Positions 1 through 12,500 of a stretch of 64,000 bases of DNA are shown here, piece after piece. Numbering within the stretch: the stretch's first letter is position 1; each line of letters opens with the position of its first letter. A program made the translations under genes and the position numbers. A model generated the notes under the pieces. The model was not told the DNA's origin, ran no database searches, and was given only the letters and a program-made list of their open reading frames with translations. Where the stretch lies: positions 25,504,429 to 25,568,428 of the forward strand of contig OZ024900.1 in the NCBI GenBank assembly GCA_964017195.1. Direction: 5' to 3'. The stretch is from Siderastrea radians (lineage: Eukaryota; Cnidaria; Anthozoa; Scleractinia; Rhizangiidae).

Positions 1-483
1 TAGGTTCGTTTCTGTTGCGTTACGACCCATGCATAACTTGTCGCCCCCGTATTCAGGAAAGTTTTCGCATCTCATTCGTTCGGGCCACGAAAAGCCATAC
101 TGGAGCATGAGAGGTGCGCAGCCTGTCCTCGCTCTCTCACAGATCGATCGGCACGGGGGAACCTCGTCTTTGAAGTTCGGCTGGCACATGGGAGCATACA
201 TGGAACACAGGAAGAATTTGAGATCAGGCGAACATCTGATCTCGACTAGCGGCCAGAATTGGTGAACTTCAAGCGCTGCTTCCTCCTGTGTGTCGTGGTT
301 GAACATGTTGGGCATATAAGTTAAATTGTAGCCAATACTTTGACACATAGGAATCTTGATCTTTTCGCATTTCTTTTCTTTGCTAGAAACGAAGCAGAAC
401 GCGCTAAGAAGCAGTAAGAACGTATACACGATTTTGTGTGCTACAGCCATTCCGCTAGCTATTTTGAAACAAAGTGACTTCAT
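1..483 (-). CDS. FZD5/8: Frizzled receptor, 5/8 subfamily, N-terminal part (runs off window)
   Basis: Wnt receptor of the plasma membrane; only the extracellular N-terminus is in the window. The minus strand is open for 161 codons from the ATG at 483 to base 1. A second ATG at codon 12 gives a cleaner signal peptide (MAVAHKIVYTFLLLLSAFCF), so either Met may start the protein. Residues 39-151 form a complete cysteine-rich domain with all ten cysteines (39, 47, 84, 93, 100, 111, 115, 122, 139, 151). Diagnostic stretches are GYNLTYMPNMFNHDTQEEA, LEVHQFWPLVEI and CSPDLKFFLCSMYAPMC. NHDTQ and QFWPLVEI are typical of Fz5/8 rather than Fz1/2/7 or Fz4. N-glycosylation sequons occur at N53 and N155. 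No intron interrupts the CRD. The linker, seven-helix domain and KTxxxW motif lie outside the window. Confidence 0.96.
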   Translation of the reverse strand, partial: MKSLCFKIASGMAVAHKIVYTFLLLLSAFCFVSSKEKKCEKIKIPMCQSIGYNLTYMPNMFNHDTQEEAALEVHQFWPLVEIRCSPDLKFFLCSMYAPMCQPNFKDEVPPCRSICERARTGCAPLMLQYGFSWPERMRCENFPEYGGDKLCMGRNATETNL

Positions 484-700
484 TCTGGTTTTAGCGAGGT
501 GTTTTGTCAGTGTTTAGTCGATTGCATGTCACTCTTGTCATTAGATTAGCAATATTGACAGATTGATAGAGGAACCAATCAGCGAGCGAGGCTCTCTCAT
601 TAGTGAATTGTGCCATGTAATTCGCACATCAGTGAATGGAACTTTTAAGCCAAGGCCATTAGCAAAAGAAACGCAATTCCTTCGAAATTAGCGCTTCATC
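484..700 (-). promoter_or_regulatory. Upstream region of the Frizzled gene with a CCAAT box
   Basis: This is the 5' flank of the Frizzled ATG. A Y-box/CCAAT element (AACCAATCAGCG on the plus strand) lies near 573, about 90 bases upstream of the start codon. No TATA box is obvious. The transcription start cannot be fixed from sequence alone. Confidence 0.3.
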
Positions 701-2904
701 AGGCCTATTCTCTTCAGTTCATCTGGCTTTGTTGTAAAAGTTGGACAAAAGATTTGTTGTCGTGTTTCGCGTTCTATTGAGGAGGCCTTTGATCTGCTGT
801 AAGCCGCTTGTCGCTGCCTTACTTGGTCTTCTGTAAGATGTTTGCTCCGCAAACGTAATGCAGATATTCCAAGGCTTAAGCTTAGCAAATATTTGCTCAC
901 GGATTATTGGCTGGATATTTCTAGATCTGCATATCTTTTCTCGCATGTACTATATATCACGCCTCTTATGCCATTAACACGCCAAGATAGCAAAGCGTTG
1001 ACAGGCGAACAAAAGATTGAGGCACAGGCCAGTGATAAGGACTCGCTCTACAATATCACTCCAAATTGAATAATTGTAAGTCTCGGGTTTTTTTCAGCTT
1101 AGTACAAACAATTTTATTAACTCCTCGAAAATCGAAGAAATCACAAAAAGCGTATTTATGCATAACTGTGGACGGTAAACGGTAAAGTGTTGATTCCGCA
1201 ATTTTGACCGCAAAACCAAACGTTGATTGTTATCAAGGAAACTGTCATACTGGGAGGGAACCAAAGAAGTGATAAGTAATGTTTTATAAACTGACAACGT
1301 TTGTGACGCTAATGAAAAGTGTGAGGCCGTTTGCAAGAACTTAACGAGCTTGTGGGGCGCGTTTCGATAGCGTAGCGTTTTAGCGACAATTCAAACTTAG
1401 GGGGAAACAAGCGATTGTTCATGTTCACGATCAGAATAAAATAATACGTGCTACCATCAGCTTAAGTGACAAGTCCTAAAAACCTCAAAAACAAGATGTT
1501 TCCGACACTCGAAGATTTTATTCTGAAGCTTTTTAATTCCAATATCACTCATGGCTCCTCGCCTCATTTGATTGTAGAGTGTTTAAAGTGTGCATATTTA
1601 GATCGCGTACGTGCTTCTTCATGAATTAAATACAACCCCACGTAACAAGTGTGTCGTTTAAAGGTGCAAATAACCAACTGTGCTTGGTATATTTTTAGCT
1701 AAACTCGCTAAACTGGGCCTGATCTAACTGCTTTGATAACAAAGGTGAACACTCAAATAAAGTCAATGAAACGGTAAATATTAAGTTCTACCCCAACCAC
1801 CTTGAACAACTGTTAGCAACCATGCAATGTCGAGTGTGGTTTTATTGCAGACAACTGCTAAGAGTTCGCACTTCGCTTTTATTTATGTCATAAATTTTGT
1901 TCTGCCAATATTCTGTCAAAAATTGTCCATCCCAAGAACAAGGAATTCGTAAAGCTCGGAATAAACTTTTATTTAAACTTCTGCTTGTTTATGTTTTTCA
2001 TCTTTACAAGGTTATTGGTGCTTTTCAGGGCGAGAGCGAGACAGCGTGTCCATAATTACGGACAGTAAACTTTTGTCTTACAAATTTCCCGTCTCTTGTT
2101 TCACGAAGCGCAAATGCGTTCACCACAATGAAATCTGGAGAAAGAAGTCTCCGCCTCCAGTACTGAAGAAACAAAGAAACGAGAGCAAAGTGCAAAAGAA
2201 AGAAGAACTCATTTTTAATGGCAATAAACAACAAAGAAAACAAAAGAAACTTGTTATCATAGATTAGGAGCCTGAAGGGCTCGTCGTGTTCTGTTAATTG
2301 CTTTTCTGGTGGAAATGCTTAAAATTATTGGTGCTATTTTTATAGCACAATATATCAAAGAGGATCATTTTTACGCGCACAATATATTAAAATGTATCGT
2401 GGGTTTTTCAGAAAAAGATAATATCACAGACGGAGGAAATTTGTCGAATGTTAACAAAGAAGAACAAATATTAGTCAAGAATCTATACAAAGAAATACTC
2501 CTTCAAACATATCAAGAAAAAATGCACACAGATAATCCGCTCTGTCTTCATTACACTAGTCTGCGAAAAACAGGGCCTGCTGAGATCAGACAGACAAAGA
2601 ACTTAATTTCAGCTGGTCTCCTGATTTCAGCTTAACATTTTTGATGAAGATATTGAAAAACAAATGACGCAAATTCTGTAAATTTGACATGCAAGAGATT
2701 TTAAGTAGAAAAATAGTATCGTTTGGCTTGAAGACGATTTAAACTACTTTGCAGATTATGTCGGCTTGCTCCAATAAGATTCTAATACTCGGCTCATGTT
2801 CTGCGACAAAGAAAACCGGCTCCACCATGATATTGTATCCGGCATCAAAAGTAAGCTAAAGAAACCATGCTTTATAAAAGTGTTCTACGGCCACCAACAC
2901 TGTC
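701..2904. other. Intergenic stretch without recognisable gene
   Basis: AT-rich DNA with only short ORFs in several frames and no recognisable domain. Around 660-950 the minus strand has two overlapping ORFs that end near a GLMKR stop context. This faintly recalls the tail of Penelope-type elements, but I could not confirm it. A 108-residue plus ORF at 2309-2635 has no recognised similarity. Confidence 0.5.
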
Positions 2905-3266
2905 TAAGGGAAGTGGTCATAACAAGTGTACTCGACGAGGACCCACCTTGTGTAGGGGTAGGGGGGGGGGGGGGCTATGCAAGATAGCCAAATGGACAAA
3001 TGGCTGATTAGCCAAATGGACAAATTTATTGGTCTCAAAATTTGAGTTGAGACTTTCATATTAGGTGTGCATGAAGCTTGCATTGCTGGAGATATGGCAC
3101 AGGGAGATTTGAATCTTTTTCTTAGTTTCTAATCCTGATAGAGTAGGGGCTATACAAACAAGACACCATCTTTTAAGGTGGGGGAAGGGGGTACATGAAG
3201 AGACCACCTGTCTTTTTGCAGAGTGGCGGGTCCTGTCTGAGTACAATAGTTTTGACCATTTCCCTA
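2905..3266. mobile_element. TIR-bounded non-autonomous element with G-rich core
   Basis: Imperfect terminal inverted repeats bracket about 360 bp. The left end reads TAAGGGAAGTGGTCATAAC; the right end, reverse-complemented, reads TTAGGGAAATGGTCAAAAC. Both arms continue inward to an AGGACCC(A/G)CC motif. The core has a run of 14 or so G at about 2957-2973 and a second G-rich patch near 3177-3191. The same end sequence occurs at 28776 and near 37127, where it borders 40/41-bp minisatellites. Confidence 0.6.
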
Positions 3267-4473
3267 AGGCGCACACACCTGAGATCTGTTTTTCTTCTAT
3301 AGCGCGCGAACTCGCCAACGCCCCCCGTAGGAGCTAATATACACAACACAACTCAAATCGGGAGTTCGAGTTATCGAGAATTTTCGACAAGTGCCCGAAA
3401 ATCAGGGGATAAAGTAGTGTTTATTTCGCAGCTACATTTCATTACTATTTTAAAAGTGTTCTGTTTGTAACCATTAACATGGAATAAATCATAAGGAGGA
3501 TTTGCAGTATACGCGTGTAACTGTCGCGTTTGCACATGGGGAATTTTGTCGATTCAAAGCCAAAATTGCCCACTCGCCTCTCTCGGTTGACAAAAGTTTC
3601 ATTTTTGCCCAGAAACGTCACCTCAAAAATCGAAAAAATCTAGAAGGGGAGAAAATTGTTACTTGTAAATTGTTATTTTACTAAGTGCCATATTTGCTGC
3701 TAAGAGGGACAAGAAAAGCAGAAACAGCAGTGTTTACCTGAAAGAATACAAAACAATGGGCGTGATTGCAAAAAAGAAATGGCATGTAAATAAATGAAAC
3801 TAAACAACTTTTTCTATTTCACGAGACTGCTCAATCTCGTGCCGCCAGTGTCCTCGGGTTTCTTCGTCAGTGGGTGGTCACAGGGAGAAACACTGACGTA
3901 GTGAAAGAAAGAAAATATTTTTTTAATTGGCTGTTCACTGCAACAAAACTAAGATCCGATAACCGCACGTTTCCACGGTAAAAATTTCAGAAGCCCAGAC
4001 TCTCTCCAAGCGACCGTCCGCTGACCAAGAGGCCTGAGGACTCTGGGTACGAGATTGGAGACTGTTTTATAATTTTAATCGTTACGATCAATAGGCAGTA
4101 GAAAATGACGGACAATGCCATCTAATGTTTACCCCAGTTGCATATCAAGCGTTGCCCACACGTTTGTTTATGGATAATTTAAAAGCCGGCAGTTACAGCT
4201 TTTGAAGGATTTTGCCTTAAAATTTCCAAACAACAATTGAGTGAATTTGCATGCAGCGCGCGTTTAGTAATAGAAATATGCTTTGCTGTTCGCAAATTTG
4301 TAGAAAGCCATAATAGCAAATCCATTACTGAACTAGCTTGTTCTGTCTGTATTGGGAAAACATTGGTCTCGTTCTTTTTTTGGAAGATTATGGACCTGGC
4401 CTTCGGCTTCGAGTTAGGGATTTGGACACGTTGTCGGCTCTTTGGCGGGCTCGAGGCAAGGTCGACTGGGATA
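3267..4473. other. Intergenic stretch with a diverged inverted-repeat element (about 3825-4064)
   Basis: Within this block the segment CAATCTCGTGCCGCCAGTG followed by TCCTCGGG (about 3830-3857) is matched in reverse near 4030-4060 (AGGACTCTGGGTACGAGATTG), suggesting an old TIR element of about 240 bp. The remainder shows short ORFs only and no recognisable gene. Confidence 0.4.
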
Positions 4474-4546
4474 TAGCCTCCCACGCAGTCGTTTTTAGGG
4501 GAGTCGTATTACCCTCCTCCCCTAAAAACGACTGCGTGGGAGGCTA
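4474..4546. mobile_element. 73-bp palindromic foldback element with 9-bp target duplication
   Basis: The arms are near perfect: TAGCCTCCCACGCAGTCG at 4474 and its reverse complement ending at 4546, with a loop of about 15 bases. The 9 bases on each side are identical (ACTGGGATA at 4465-4473 and 4547-4555), so this is an insertion rather than a chance hairpin. A half copy of the arm, CCACGCAGTCGTTTTTAG, recurs at about 4592-4609. Confidence 0.85.
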
Positions 4547-5249
4547 ACTGGGATATCAATAGCCAGAAAGCCAGCGTTCATGTAACCTACCACGCAGTCG
4601 TTTTTAGTCGAGTCGTTCATGCAGCGGTGCTTTGAATCGACCAGTTAAAGAGCTTTCTTTAGGCACAGCTGTTTTTTAGATCATAGTTGACCTTGCCTCG
4701 AGCCCACCTAAGTTGCCAAGAAGTGAAACAGGTGACCATAATCCTATCTGAACTGTTGTTAATAATTCAAATCGATAGTGCAAATCCACACTGGTCACGC
4801 GATTCACACAACGCAATAGGGTCGCCTTTTTGGATTGGAAAGAAGGTTCGTTCAGACAAGCCATAAAGGTCCAGGGATTAACTGTGGAAGTGTCATTTGG
4901 TGTCCCTCATGCTGTAGGTTAAACGCTTGCTTCCCGTTGTACGAAGTTCACAGCTGATTTCACTTCCGCACGCAGAACCCAGTGAAAAGTGGAGACGGTA
5001 ATTTGCTGATCCTACTTCTTTGATTGTTTATATTTGAAGCAGTTAGTAATTCTGCCGTGGACTCCATTCACCCTCTCGTGACAAGCCTCCCCCCACCCCG
5101 CACAAAATGGTCCTGGAAATGTGCGCACGAAACGAGTTACAGAGGAACTACTGACTAATTTCCCGTTGCGATCTACCCCTCATACTAAGGATTAATGGTT
5201 GGATATATAAACAAGCACATAGAACCGAACGTTTTCTTGTAACGTTTTG

Positions 5250-5286
5250 TAGCCTGTGAACAGGCTCTCAAAAAGAGCGAAGGCTA
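5250..5286. mobile_element. 37-bp miniature foldback element with 8-bp target duplication
   Basis: The sequence starts TAGCCTGTGAACAGGCTC and ends AAGGCTA. It is flanked by ACGTTTTG at 5242-5249 and again at 5287-5294. Its ends match the other TAGCCTG-type palindromes in the window. It is probably a collapsed foldback copy. Confidence 0.6.
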
Positions 5287-5294
5287 ACGTTTTG

Positions 5295-8200
5295 TGACCA
5301 CGGACAAATACCAGTCTAAGTGAAGTTAGCTGTAACCACTTGCAATCTAGCACGTGCAGAAGTAACATGATGTAAAACTTGCCATTACACTAGGCAATGC
5401 ACCCATCCCCACTCCTTGAATAATGTATAGAGAATATCACAAGAACCACGCAAATAACATCAGAGTTTATTAGAAATCACAGGTCTTTAACTTATACAAT
5501 AACCAATTATCAGAGAAATAAATATAGAGGACAAACCTGTTTAGACGGTCATTTTAGTGTTGAGATACCGTTTGCCTTGATTAAAACAATCCAGTCAACG
5601 GTAACCCAACACAACAACCACCACCATTTCTTTGGTGAAAATAACACTACGTGAAACCACGGAGATAAATTTGTCCTCCTGATGACAAGGTCGTTAAGAC
5701 ACACAGCCACGAACTTATCGAAATATTTTCACTTCGGCGCTTACGAGACTTAATTTTAGATAATTTACTAGGGACCCTCGTTACATTGCAGGGGCTAGGT
5801 ATCACCTGCGACTCCGACGACGGCAACGCCAACGGAAACGTCACTCAAGAAATTCGCATTTCATTGTTAAATCGCTAGTACTTCATTATTCCGAAGCGTC
5901 TATTGAATCCGAACTATCCAGGCGATCAAGTTGTAAAGACCGCTTTCAAATTCAGAGAGAGAAAAAATTCACCGGCGTTCTAAACGAAACTTCACAACAC
6001 ATCACTTGACATTGTTGTTTTGCAGAGATCCGGGAGGAATATAACAGAAGATACAACAAATGGGCATGTAACGTTCTCGATGCTGTCGGTGTCGCCTGAA
6101 GTCCCCAATACCTTGATGCAGGCAAACAGACAATACTAACCACAACAGAAATACCAAGTCACATGAAAATTACACAGGGTTGAAGGTTAAACTAGAAAAA
6201 GGCAAAGCATTGTCACATTTGGGTGACAGGTGGTCCACTCTACCCAGGATAGTACGATGATGCGACTCTGGAGCAAAACATGATGAAAATAGATCACATA
6301 CGTTATAAATAGCGTGATTGATCAAGGCCCATTTAATTAGTATCTCACTCTCAAGACACCAACAATTTTATTCCTATTTCTCTGTTTACAAACTTAGACT
6401 ATACCTGACTTTATGATCACAGTGAACCTAAAGTTAAATTACAAGCCGAAAGCCAACAAAAATTAAGGTTAAGGAGGGAAGATCCTGTCACCGGTGCATT
6501 TCACACATAGTATTTACTGTCTCTCAAGTTAAAGCCGTGCTGTTATCCCTCATACCTCAGTCACATAAGAACAACCTCAGAAACCCCGTGTCTTTCGTAC
6601 ATAACTGAGCTATCCTCACTGTGGGTATTTCACGTTATCGTATTTGATGGCTAACCTAACCTCGCCCCTCAACTCTTAGAGACCTTAAGCAAACAGAGCC
6701 TGTTTCAGCGGTTCAGATAGTCTAGTGCAGCACGAAGAACAAGCGAGAGGAAAAAAGACAGGAGACTCCTGGAACAGCACCCATGGCAGAGGAGGCAACG
6801 AGACCACCACAAAACAAGGTTTAATAAGCAAAACAGTGGATATAAGATGTGTAATCACGTGCGCAGTACATTTTGGTCTGACGTTCTTGGCACAAACTAT
6901 AAGGTGAAGAAACCAAAGTCAACCCACCAACATGAATTTTCGTTTCTCTATCTGAAGTGGAAAGCCATTCCCACGATTTCAGCTCCTGGATAGTTTGGAC
7001 AAATAAAGCAAATTGAATGAATTGGAATAACATCGAAATAGTAAAAAAGAACACGAATTATCTTTCAAAGCGACGTTCTCTCTCTTTTTTTGTGGCGTTC
7101 CCGACGCGGTTGGTTGGTTAAGATCCCTGATAACAGAACAGGACTACGAATAGTTAACAACTATTCAACGACAAGGAGGTGAATAGTGGTGGCTACCTCT
7201 GCGTCATTCAGAACAATTCTGACGATATACTACACACTATCTCCCTAACAGTCAACTTCAACTTAAGACTAAATTGTTCATAACATGATACAACTTTACC
7301 AATCTGATTCTTTTTTTTACAAACGGAAGCCACGCACAAATGCAAATTACAGCTACCTAAAATCGACCAATCAATCGAATATTAAACTTGTGTTAGAATG
7401 TGTCATGGCGTTGGCATATGAAACCGTATTTCCAATCTACACTTATCGCATTTTACACGTAAGCCTGGCTGCTGCAGTAACAACATATGACCTAAAAACA
7501 TGAATATGCCTTCAGACCGCGTTTCCTTTGACCCCATTTTTCCTCGGACAATATTTGCCTGCAGACATGGGCAATTTTTCGCATAGAGACAAAATATGGG
7601 GGGTGAATGGGCCACCGCTCACATTTCGCCATCATTCCAGATACAATCTAAGTTTCGTTCAAGTTAAACTTAATATGCGTTTTGTCTGAGAATAACTAGA
7701 AAACCAGAACTGGGGTGTATTTCAGAAAATACGGTTTGAAAACTCCAATTCAAGAATCTAAATAGTTTCAATGACAAAATGAATGTAAAGATAAATTAAG
7801 AAAATATCAAATAGCGCGCATGCTTGCAAAATCTGATGCAAACACGAGAGGAAGTTGGGGAGAATTCGAAAGTTATTTTAATCCAAGCGTCAGTACTCTT
7901 GAATTCTCCTAAACTACTTCGAGTGTTTGCCCCAGGTTATGTGAGCGCGAAGGGACAAATTTCTATTTCTTTCATAAAATAGTCCCAGCAAATATGATGT
8001 GGCATAATACCTGTGTTTACAATGACCTTATCTTATACGGCTACCCAATCAGTCGGAGCATATAATTAAAATTTCATACCATTCAGTGGTGTATAGTACG
8101 TGAGGACCAGCGTTGGCAGCTCCAGTTCAACCCTAGGTATAAAGATAATCGCCCCCAGCCACTTCGCCCTGGATAGCAGTCAGTAATTTCTCTTCGGTCT

Positions 8201-9429
8201 AAACCCGAACAAAGACATGGAAGTTTGCCGTTTGTGTGCCACTTATGATCCGGCAGTAGTAAATCTTCAGAGGGAAAGCAGTTTCTTCACGAATAATGTA
8301 TAATTTGTTGACCGTAAATGATCGCAATTGCGGGGAATTGGGATGTACGTGGGAAGAAGGTGACTGAAACATCAGGCAAAATCTAAGTTGAGGGGCGAGA
8401 AATTTAGGATCCATTTGAGGAGTCACCGGATATGTATATAGAAATAACTAGCTTCGTTACATCGCAGTTGCACTGAAGAACAAGTAAGATACTGTAGTAT
8501 AGATACAACAATTTCTCTCCAATATTGTGATTATAAAATACTATTTTCAGCTTCATTTTTAAGCAGCCCACAATCTGGCGAGTTTGATATTCCCTGGGTC
8601 CTATGTTGCCGATCTAAAATGATCAATTTATATTTTATGGCTACTGATTGCTCTTGATATCTTTTGGAAGTCTCGAGGCAAAGGTTTTCAATAAAATAAT
8701 TCTTAGATCCTTGTTTAATCTTCTCTGAACTTACCCCATTACCTCAACAGTTACCAAAATGTGCTAGGCATCATTCATTTTTGATGAGATAATAATCTCA
8801 CTATGTTTGGTACAATAGTTACTTTGTAGGATAATTAACAGCAACTTTCTGCTGTAATTTGTAAGCATGTTCAAGTACACACCTTTCGCTATGGATACCG
8901 TGTAACATCAACATGTATCTGTACAGTCTCTGAGATAAGTACAATTATAGCGACAAGAACATGTATTATACAAGCCCAGATATTTTAAAATATCTACATC
9001 ACGTAATAAACCAAGTCTTTCAAATAAGAATGATTATATACAAGCTAGTTACCTTGTATTTTAAGTCTTATCCTTTGCACTTTTATCCAATAATGTATTA
9101 AGCACTCTTTGTTTGTGGTGAAATTGTTTTCATTTTTCAAGTTTTCTGTTTGTATTTTCAAGTTTCTTGTGTCTTGGCGAGTAAGGACCATCTACTCTAG
9201 GACTGTCTGAATGGACCTGTTAGGTCAAGTGAGCTCCAACTGTCGCGTACAGTAACATTGATAGGAAATTCCAGTTACTCTTAACAGTTAAACCTTCCTC
9301 TGCAGTATCCATTGTAGTAGCTTGGTTTTCATATGACAGACTCGAAAGCCCACTCAAACGTCCGTATGGCGCTTTGGAGCGTACAATAAAAGAAACAAAC
9401 TGTCGGGTTGTTTACTCACGTTGCTGATG
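5295..9429. other. Intergenic stretch; LARP4 3' flank at its right end
   Basis: No recognisable gene. A diverged copy of a foldback arm (AGCCTGTTTCAGCGGTTCAG) lies near 6698-6717 and resembles the arm at 33935. The right part must hold the LARP4 3' UTR. On the minus strand I find no AATAAA in the first kilobase after the stop; the first candidate poly(A) signal is an ATTAAA at 8714-8719. The rest is AT-rich with short random ORFs. Confidence 0.45.
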
Positions 9430-9549
9430 CTACTTGGTAGGTGATTTAGTTTGGTTGTTATTCGAACTAGTTGTGGCAGCTACAGCATGCTTGGTAGGGG
9501 CCTTCTGGGTTACTTGAGCATAGCTTAGTACTGTGGACTGCACATCTTC
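9430..9549 (-). CDS. LARP4: LARP4 exon 21 (C-terminus and stop)
   Basis: 120 nt encoding [20 protein letters not shown] and an Asn/Ser/Thr tail, ending TAG at 9430. [11 protein letters not shown] is the counterpart of the conserved LSYAEVCQKPP motif near the C-terminus of LARP4. Confidence 0.93.
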   Translation of the reverse strand, partial: EDVQSTVLSYAQVTQKAPTKHAVAATTSSNNNQTKSPTK

Positions 9550-12500
9550 CTGCAATCAATCAAAAGTACAGCATCACATACCTAAATACTTTTCAATCGC
9601 TTGTGCCTTTACTGTTTTATTATTCCGGTTTCTCTCTTTACACAGTTGTAGAAGTGGGTACTTGCCAGCTGTAAGGAAAACCTAACATATAACCAACAAC
9701 ATGTCACTCGATTGTGCAAGTGCTTGCAGTACAAAAAGCACTAAATAGTGACTATAATTATCCAATATGTGTAAACTAACCTGCTTTACATAATTCTGAT
9801 GTCTGTTTCTTCCTAGACACCTATCAAGAGAAGACTGCATGCATGCGTTTTCAAGCTACTGGTTAACCTATATAGTTTCAGACGTAGCTAGAAAGTCACT
9901 TACTGTTGTTGAAAGGGTTTGCTTTGTCTCTGGTACTTTTGTGTTTTCTATGTTAGCAGTTGGAAGAGGTTCATTTTGTGTAACTTCACTGGTAACCCTG
10001 CAACTGAGAAAACAGAAATCATTACCAATTACGTGAAAGCAAAATGGGATTGTTTACATTGTAATTTTCAAGGGCTTTTGTCAAGTCTTAAAAAAACTCA
10101 CTATTTATCCACGCCATTGCCAGATTCAAGCGCTTTTCAGGCAACTGTTGATAGTGACTTACTTTTATTAATTATTGAAGGCAGTTAAAACTGTCGAAAC
10201 ACGTTTTGTAGATTTAGAGTATTTGCCCTTTTTTCAAGACTGAGGGTACATTTTTCAATATACGGCAATTTTTAATTAACGTACAGATAAACGTCGAGAA
10301 GAAAAAGCTTACAGCAGCCTAAAAAACGTGCAGAGAAACGTCCAGAAGATAAGACAAACTCCAAGTTACAAAGGCACAAACAAAGAACTTCGAGAAGACA
10401 ATACTAACAGCACCTTACGAACAAACGTGAACAAACCAACGTACGGATTAACGTCAACTAATATCTTACAACAATGCTAACGTACGGAGAAATGTCAAGG
10501 AGATACAACTAACAACATCTTAAGGACGGTGCCTCCTAATACAGATGTATTTTGCAAGGGTTACGACTATGGGGAAAAAGCAGATCTTAGCAAGGGCTAT
10601 TGGAACCTAAAAAGAAAAATGTGGGTAACCACGCATTTTTCAGAGATAACTAAGCAACCATAATTTTAAAAAAAGCTCTAAAATACAAAGAACGTATGAC
10701 AATTTATTTCCAATAATTTTCCAAATTATCTTTGAAAATTGCGCGGTTACCGCCAATTTTCTTTTTGGATTCTGAAAGCCCTTGCTAAGATCTGCTTTTT
10801 TCACAGTCTTAAACCGCGCAAAAATACCTTTGTATTAGTAGGCAAATTCCACAAGTTTTATCTCGGACCAGACTCGAGATGCGCAGAACATATGCGCAGT
10901 GACAAAAGCAGGCACCGTCCTTAATTACGAATATACTAACACACGGAAAAACCTGATACCGCCTGAATAAGGAGAACACTGTACATATATACAAATAAAT
11001 AATGGGCAGAAGACAGAGCAGACTTTTTTTCATGACATGTCAGGACTGTCACTAAAGTTTTAAGTAGCTGGGGAAATGGAAAAGTTGCTGGGTAAAAAAG
11101 CAGTTGTATTAGAAGCAATTTCTTGTTGCATATCAAGCTCAAAACTGTAACAGACGGAGAAAATCTCTAGCCCCCAGCCCATATGAATAGCTTGGTATGT
11201 TTTCCTTACTTATCAGGAGAGGGCGCCACTGAGGGAATTTCAGCAGGTGAAGAAGGCTCCTGAAATTATATGAGAAACACCAATTAGCTTCAATGACTGT
11301 CAAACAAAGATAACTGCCAAAATTTATTCCACAAGAAAAAGCTGTCTTTACAGCTTCTGCTATTATTTCTCGTAACAAAGAACCCCGAACAACACAGAAC
11401 CTAGTGTACTTGTTTATATTACGATATATAAAATTCCACTCCTCTCAAACCCAAGTGTTGAAACAAATACCTTGGGTTCGGGAACTTCTTTGGAGCCTTG
11501 GGATTTCTAAAAACAGCACAAAAAAATACATGTAAATTGCTTGTCCCTGTTGAACTCTAAATCCCCTACACAGTGACAACGGCCAAACTTAAAGCTTATA
11601 GCCTAACATCCTCAGCTTCTGGATTCAAACCTACTAAATCTCATTCATAAAGAAGACAAATCCTTTTTCAGAAGTAAAATGCCCTTCAATAAGCTATTAC
11701 TTACAAACAGTGCCAGAGGAGATGTAGGAAGAGGTGGAAAATGAGATGGAGCCAAGTCTATAGCATCACTGTCATCTTTACTGTGCCGCACAGGGCTTGC
11801 TTTGCCCTCTTTCTGGCGCTACAAAATAAAAATTGAACTGACGTAAGTAAGAGTCAGGATTAGAAAAACAACAGCAAGTGGGCATTACCAAATGTTTACT
11901 GACATCTTCACTGCTTCCTCTTCTTCTTCTATTCCGCCAAGTACGCCTGTAATAGTAGAAACAATAAGAGACAGTTCAACTATAACTCAGCCTGACAAAC
12001 ACGGTTTTAAAACTCAACGCAGCCAAGAAGAAGCTATTAAAAGGACCGGGTTTTCTTCTGTTCCCACAAATATTTTATTATCGACTGACTGTTTAAGTCA
12101 TTTGAATGGTTTGTGAAATAATTCTATCAAATTGACCAAAAGGTGGATTACATGCTTCTACAAACCGTCTGAAAAAATGCTTTATGCCATTAATATCTAT
12201 ATATATACAAACTTGTCACAAGCATCTCCTTCTCCCGTCCACATAGAAAACAATGTAAATTAATCACAAATGACGATGAAACACCGCAAATTCCTTTTAC
12301 ACCAGCCCTATATTTCGACCACATTCAGTGATCTTACAAATCTGACAACGATTAGAATTACATTTCCAAGTTCCTTTAACTTCATCTTTGGGGCCACTTG
12401 TAAACCGGGCGCGGACCAAATAGTCTGAAAGACTTTTGGGTTTCCTAGAGGCTACCATTGGAACTTCTTTGATGGCAATTTTGCATCTATTTGATGAGTG

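Noticed and set aside
688..946. Overlapping minus ORFs near the Frizzled promoter as a Penelope tail
   Set aside because: Only a vague resemblance at the GLMKR end; no endonuclease or reverse transcriptase motif present.
9919..10188. 89-codon plus ORF
   Set aside because: Antisense to LARP4 exon 20 and its flanking intron, no similarity.
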